From the NCBI GenBank assembly GCA_964599895.1, contig CAZRHT010000057.1:1-16704 (forward strand): a DNA stretch of 16,704 bases, given 5' to 3'. The position numbers were made by a program, and so were the translations under genes. Source of the DNA: UM-FILTER-49-7 sp964599895 (GTDB taxonomy: Bacteria > Acidobacteriota > Holophagae > Thermotomaculales > Thermotomaculaceae). The notes under the pieces are model-generated. The model searched no databases. It saw only the letters and a list, made by a program, of their open reading frames with translations, and was not told the origin of the DNA. Of this stretch, positions 13,554 to 16,704 are shown piece after piece; position 1 is the first letter of the stretch; each line of letters begins with the position of its first letter.

Positions 13554-14261
13554 CTAATATGGAAGTACTTTACCATCAATATCGAAAAATTGACCACTTT
13601 GGGACAAAGAAATTGTCTCGATTACCTGCAAAATTCGTGTTGCCGACTCCTGGACACTCATTGGGGCAAAACTGCCTCCCATATCTGTCCTTACCCAACC
13701 AGGGCTTAAGCTTATGACTGTGACACCATCTGTTCCATATTCAATCGCCTGTTGTTTGGTCAACATATTTAACCCTGTCTTGGAAACATTGTAAGGAATG
13801 GACCCTCCACTACTCAATTTTATAGAGCCTAATTTTGAGCTGATATTGATGATTTTCTTGCTGTTTCCTGCCTTGATGAGCGGATACAAATATTTCGTGC
13901 TAAGAAATGCACCTCCAACATTCACATTAAAGTGATGAGCAATATCTGACCACTTCAACTCATCAGTTTTCAGGGAGCGGTTTTCGTTTATACCCGCATT
14001 GTTTATCAAAATATCCAACTGTCCAAACTCAGTGGAAATATAACGGTACAGCTCTGAGAGGTCATTTTCGTCAGTCACGTCAACCTTGCAGGGAAATATG
14101 TCACTGTCCTTTCTGGCTTCGTCCAGTAATCGCTCTGAACGGTTTACATCCCTGTAGCCAGCAATTATCTTGTACGACTGTTTAGACAACTGTTGGGTAA
14201 GCTCGTAGCCAATTCCTCGATTCGCCCCACTGATAAAAACTATCTGAGAGTTATCTGCCAT
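13554..14261 (-). CDS. Classical short-chain dehydrogenase/reductase (SDR)
   Basis: 235 residues, typical for classical SDRs. The cofactor motif is SGANRGIG (11-18), with an aspartate-valine pair (61-62) after the third strand and NNAG (87-90). The catalytic set is Ser141/142, Tyr157 and Lys161 (Y-NVS-K), followed by SPGWVRTDMGG (186-196). R37 after the second strand (GYRD) suggests NADP(H), by family rule. It oxidises or reduces a carbonyl/alcohol pair; the substrate is unknown. The general look (NRGIG, PGWVRTDMGG) is like the carbonyl reductase/sniffer-type SDRs. The ATG follows AGGAG by 7 nt. It is a single gene under R1 copy D. Its DNA is AT-richer than that of the tricorn or nitroreductase genes. 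Confidence 0.93.
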   Translation of the reverse strand: MADNSQIVFISGANRGIGYELTQQLSKQSYKIIAGYRDVNRSERLLDEARKDSDIFPCKVDVTDENDLSELYRYISTEFGQLDILINNAGINENRSLKTDELKWSDIAHHFNVNVGGAFLSTKYLYPLIKAGNSKKIINISSKLGSIKLSSGGSIPYNVSKTGLNMLTKQQAIEYGTDGVTVISLSPGWVRTDMGGSFAPMSVQESATRILQVIETISLSQSGQFFDIDGKVLPY

Positions 14262-14332
14262 TATCTTTTCTCCTGAATGGAAAGTTCCATTTGCGCTATT
14301 TTTGCGGGTCTAACATATTCCTTAACTCGTTT

Positions 14333-14392
14333 CCTCATATTCTATATATTAGCACGCTTGGCGGAACATGGAGAACGGATGCCTGTCTCTGG
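14333..14392 (-). promoter_or_regulatory. R1 repeat copy D: promoter of the SDR gene
   Basis: On the - strand: GAGACAGGCATCCG, then TTCTCC (14370-14375), 18 nt ending GCGTGC, TAATAT (14346-14351) and ATAGAATATGA. The 23 nt around the -10 are almost identical to copy E. The -10 is 85 nt before the ATG at 14261. Confidence 0.6.
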
Positions 14393-14441
14393 TTCTTAAA
14401 TGCTATTAAGGGGGTGAACTGATCCCAGCGGCCCTGCAGTT

Positions 14442-14996
14442 CTATTTACTTTTGTCCTTATGATCAGCAATATATGTCTGGTATGTGTGTTTCAATTGAT
14501 TCTCACTCTCCAGGACGTCACGTAAATGCATAATGACTAACATTTTACTTTCCTTAGAATCAACAAAAATGTTTCCATACACGACATCAATAAGCTTCTC
14601 CAGCTTATTACCAATCAGCTCTGACATCTGATTCATCTGGATCAGCGTTGACATCTCTTTGAAATCAATTGAATTAATCTGGTTTCTTTTATAGAAGTCC
14701 AATCCTGTATTGCTCAAAGTGGCTATTTGCAAACCGCCTGCTTTCTTGAGGATGCTATATATTGAGACATGGTCTGCACTTTCTTTTTTAGTCATGTCCA
14801 GCAATCTGGTCTGCTTCTCAATAACACCTTTCAAGTCAGAATAGTTTGCTTCAACTTCATTTTCAATTGTTATTAAAGACGCCCTCTGATATTCCCTTGC
14901 CTGATAGTCTTCCTTATAGTTGTTTACAAATAGGGCAATTAAAACACCAATGGTAATTATCGTCAGTTCAGTTAAATAAGATTTCAAGTTTTTCAT
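14442..14996 (-). CDS. Single-span membrane-anchored coiled protein of unknown function (DUF6090-like)
   Basis: 184 residues. After MKNLKSYLTE there is one membrane helix (about 10-25, LTIITIGVLIALFVNNY). A long charged, mainly helical region then fills the rest (about 30-180), with leucine/isoleucine spacing typical of coiled coils. The start (short basic head, helix, NN-Y/W-KE) is like DUF6090-type hypothetical proteins that are common in Bacteroidota and some other groups; none has a known role as far as I know. No enzyme motif is visible. The Shine-Dalgarno site is weak (GAG 3-4 nt before the ATG). R2 copy 3 lies about 100 nt upstream. The low GC content differs from the deacetylase to its right. 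Confidence 0.68.
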   Translation of the reverse strand: MKNLKSYLTELTIITIGVLIALFVNNYKEDYQAREYQRASLITIENEVEANYSDLKGVIEKQTRLLDMTKKESADHVSIYSILKKAGGLQIATLSNTGLDFYKRNQINSIDFKEMSTLIQMNQMSELIGNKLEKLIDVVYGNIFVDSKESKMLVIMHLRDVLESENQLKHTYQTYIADHKDKSK

Positions 14997-15324
14997 GTTC
15001 TCAAATAGATATAATCAGTTTCCTTCCGTTATTGCACATTAAGCAATTTCTTTCATAGTCCCTGTAATCGACTTGCACCCTTTATTTACAGTGCGTACTC
15101 TACTCTCTCAATTCATTGATGTCAATAGCAATACCAGGCGCCGATGTCGCAGTGGAAGTTGCATCCATGCCTCCGGCACTGTGGATGGTGGATAAGAGAT
15201 GCTGAAAAACGGGGCAGTTGACTCCGAAGTAGATTAGTGGTTGTCTCTCCTTTTCAACAACCCACTTTACCCGGTTTTTCACGGAGCGACTTGTTGGGAG
15301 TGTGAGTCGAGCGTTACAAAGCAG
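14997..15324 (-). other. 328-nt region with R2 copy 3 and a doubtful 60-codon frame
   Basis: It holds R2 copy 3 (15095-15127) and a leader of about 100 nt before the 14996 gene, including an ATTGC-7 nt-GCAAT hairpin near 15034-15050. A GTG-initiated 60-codon frame (15100-15282, -) ends IDINELRE, but it has no ribosome site, no recognisable domain and unusual composition (GGMDATSTATSAPG). I treat that frame as a probable relic or chance ORF. Confidence 0.45.
15095..15127 (-). promoter_or_regulatory. R2 repeat copy 3: promoter of the DUF6090-like gene
   Basis: On the - strand: TTGACA (15120-15125) inside ATTGA-CA-TCAAT, 17 nt (ending TTGAGAGAG), TAGAGT (15097-15102). The -10 lies 101 nt before the ATG at 14996. 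The leader after it shares little with copies 1 and 2, so only the promoter core is conserved here. Confidence 0.5.
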
Positions 15325-15561
15325 CTAGCCTTCTTTGGGGATATCTTTACCCTGAAACGGGATGCCAATGATGGGCGCCGCCCAACAGACGTTCAATACG
15401 CCGGCAAGCAGCGCTAATATACCGATGATGACAGCGAAATCCTTGAGCAAAGAAGAGAAGTCGCTGCCCCACCAGATGAGTGTCAGTCCGAGAACCGTAT
15501 CTATGGTCCTACCAATCGGTCCAGATTTGAAACGTGCGAATTTTAATTGAATAGGTGTCAT
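15325..15561 (-). CDS. DUF2892-like small membrane protein
   Basis: 78 residues with two membrane helices (about 17-32 and 40-60). The order GRTIDTVLGLTLIWWG, FAVIIGILALLAGVLNVCWAAPIIGIPF fits the DUF2892/YgaP-tail family. In that family a conserved cysteine lies near the end of the second helix (VNVCWAAPIIG) in proteins often tied to sulfur handling. No rhodanese domain is fused here. The role is unknown. The ATG follows GGAGG by 9 nt. It is a single gene under R1 copy E. Confidence 0.82.
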   Translation of the reverse strand: MTPIQLKFARFKSGPIGRTIDTVLGLTLIWWGSDFSSLLKDFAVIIGILALLAGVLNVCWAAPIIGIPFQGKDIPKEG

Positions 15562-15650
15562 GATTGACTACCTCCTTTTAAGAACTAGCTTGGAGTTTCC
15601 TCCATTTCCGAATGTCACTTTGTTCGGCAAGCATACTTACTATATGCTTA

Positions 15651-15718
15651 CTTCCTATTCTATATATTAGCACGCCTCGGGAATCTGGAAAATGGGTGAA
15701 TATCCCCGGATCCGGGGA
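15651..15718 (-). promoter_or_regulatory. R1 repeat copy E: palindrome plus promoter of the DUF2892-like gene
   Basis: On the - strand: a perfect 16-nt palindrome TCCCCGGATCCGGGGA (15703-15718) 8 nt after the deacetylase stop, then TATTCACCCA, TTTTCC (15687-15692), 17 nt ending GCGTGC, and TAATAT (15664-15669). The -10 is 103 nt before the ATG at 15561. The palindrome replaces the GGGACAG hairpin of the other copies and could act as a short terminator stem. Confidence 0.6.
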
Positions 15719-15726
15719 ACGACAAA

Positions 15727-16701
15727 TTAGTGTTGTGTCCAGGAATTTTCCAGCTTATCCAGCAACGGTTTTTCATACACGCTGTCCTCGGCCGGATAGC
15801 GCAATCCCGAAACTCCATGCTGCTTTGCCAGTGACCAGAGAATGCTCTCCCCGGCCGGCAGTTCCGTTGGCGTCATCGCGTACACCGGATCCTGGTAAGC
15901 CGTTTCCGGAGATACGATCGTCCAGCCCCTGGCCCGGTACATCGCAATGATGTTCGGCAGAAACGCCGCGTTAATCGCGTTTGTATGCAGCAGTAATACA
16001 TGCTTCACACTTCGATGAAGTACCTGTCTGGACAGTTCATCATAGTACATGGTGCGGTTCCAGAGGTGATCCAGATACGCATCCCGAAACATTGCCGGGT
16101 CTTCACCTGGATTCGCCTTTCGCCAGTGCAGGTACCGCTGGTTATAGTACCAGTCACTGGCATCGACACTCACAGCTCCGGATTGATATCCATTATCCTT
16201 CAGCCAGTTTCTGAATCCGTCCCGCTTTGCAGCCGTGTCTCCCTCTTTCAGATAGGGGAATCGGAGACGCTTCGTCCAACCAGGCAAATTCCGTAACAAC
16301 CGTTCATTCTTTTCTGTATCGGCAATAAACTGCTCCAGCGTGACACGCTTCGAATTCAGATTGAGGTGGGAATACGTATGATTGCCGACAGCATGACCGG
16401 CTTTCCCCCAGTCTCGCACCAGTTCAAGTCCCGCCGGACTGTCCACACGCTTCCCCGCTGGATAGAGGATAGAAGGGACACCGGCTGCCTTCAGCGCACC
16501 AAGAATAGAAGCGTTCCACGACGCCGCATGTGGTTCACTGTGGGGATCCAGACCGTCATCAAAAGACAGCGCTATACACTGGGCATGGCCAATACCAGGC
16601 AGACAAAGCAACCACGCGATGAAAAGTACCCGAACCGCTCCGGCCACATGCTTCCTGGCGAACAATATTAAATATCTGATCCCGCGTAGCTTTTTCGTCA
16701 T
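15727..16701 (-). CDS. Exported polysaccharide deacetylase (NodB / CE4-like)
   Basis: 324 residues. A long basic N-terminus and a hydrophobic helix (about 22-37) end in GIGHA-QC, a probable signal peptidase I site, so the enzyme likely acts in the periplasm or outside. NodB motif 1 is SFDDG (46-50), motif 2 is H108-TYS-H112 within GNHTYSH, and motif 3 is R-x-PY-like (RLRFPYLKEG). HVLLLHTNAINAAFLPNII near residue 235 supplies the late catalytic histidine region (LLH). The metal-binding D-H-H set is thus complete. CE4 enzymes remove N- or O-acetyl groups from chitin, peptidoglycan, xylan or similar; the exact polymer is unknown. The ATG is 3 nt from the window edge, so the ribosome site is not visible and an earlier start cannot be excluded. 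Confidence 0.92.
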   Translation of the reverse strand: MTKKLRGIRYLILFARKHVAGAVRVLFIAWLLCLPGIGHAQCIALSFDDGLDPHSEPHAASWNASILGALKAAGVPSILYPAGKRVDSPAGLELVRDWGKAGHAVGNHTYSHLNLNSKRVTLEQFIADTEKNERLLRNLPGWTKRLRFPYLKEGDTAAKRDGFRNWLKDNGYQSGAVSVDASDWYYNQRYLHWRKANPGEDPAMFRDAYLDHLWNRTMYYDELSRQVLHRSVKHVLLLHTNAINAAFLPNIIAMYRARGWTIVSPETAYQDPVYAMTPTELPAGESILWSLAKQHGVSGLRYPAEDSVYEKPLLDKLENSWTQH

Positions 16702-16704
16702 GCG

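Noticed and set aside
561..15718. Chromosomal integron with attC sites between many small same-strand genes
   Set aside because: The repeats lack GTTRRRY/RYYYAAC end pairs and contain promoter-like cores; no integrase gene is in the window.

Overview
The window looks like chromosomal DNA from an uncultured bacterium, probably a draft or metagenome scaffold, because it contains a run of exactly 100 N (3879-3978). The organism translates from clear Shine-Dalgarno sites (AGGAG/GGAGG, 5-10 nt before most starts). That argues against a typical Bacteroidota, but no gene here fixes the phylum. No tRNA, rRNA, CRISPR array, transposase gene, integrase or phage gene was seen. Of about 20 genes, only one (a 1084-residue tricorn-type protease, 8774-12028) is on the + strand. 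All others are on the - strand, mostly as single genes or pairs.

Layout, left to right. 2-481: a two-gene operon of small stress-type membrane proteins (DUF3185-like, then GlsB/YeaQ-like). 625-1041: SnoaL/NTF2-like protein. 1222-2304: ribosome-assembly GTPase RsgA. 2468-3127: a bacterial homologue of the DUF579 / glucuronoxylan 4-O-methyltransferase family. 3207-3878 and 3979-4833: a quinone-oxidoreductase-like MDR protein and a ferredoxin-nitroreductase fusion, both cut by the scaffold gap. 4943-5765: VOC/glyoxalase-like protein and a VanZ-like membrane protein. 5939-6358: small membrane protein. 6471-7637: NapH/CcoG-type polytopic iron-sulfur protein. 7949-8389: a second VanZ-like membrane protein. 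8774-12028: tricorn protease, followed by a strong hairpin terminator. 12070-13418: methyltransferase and membrane protein operon. 13554-14261: SDR oxidoreductase. 14442-14996: one-TM-segment coiled protein. 15325-15561: DUF2892-like protein. 15727-16701: secreted polysaccharide deacetylase.

The most notable structure is between the genes. Two unrelated families of dispersed sequence sit 5' of many of the - strand genes, always in the orientation of the gene and 58-103 nt before its start codon. Family R1 has five full copies (about 561-622, 6412-6466, 13485-13540, 14333-14392, 15651-15718). It joins a GGGACAGGCACC-like half, often hairpin-forming, to a promoter-like half with TTTTCC, a 17-18 nt spacer and an extended -10 (TGnTAATAT). 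Partial or decayed copies occur at 1061-1096, about 4886-4914 and about 12078-12105. Family R2 has three copies (about 5785-5878, 8404-8497, 15095-15127). It carries TTGACA, exactly 17 nt, and TAGAGT/TAAGGT; two copies also share the following ~70 nt leader. The R1 units are the DUF3185-GlsB pair, a small membrane protein, a membrane protein-methyltransferase operon, an SDR and a DUF2892 protein. The R2 units include both VanZ-like genes. I infer that these repeats act as portable punctuation (terminator plus promoter, or promoter plus leader) that groups scattered small membrane and redox genes into two co-regulated sets. This rests only on sequence alignment by eye within the window.
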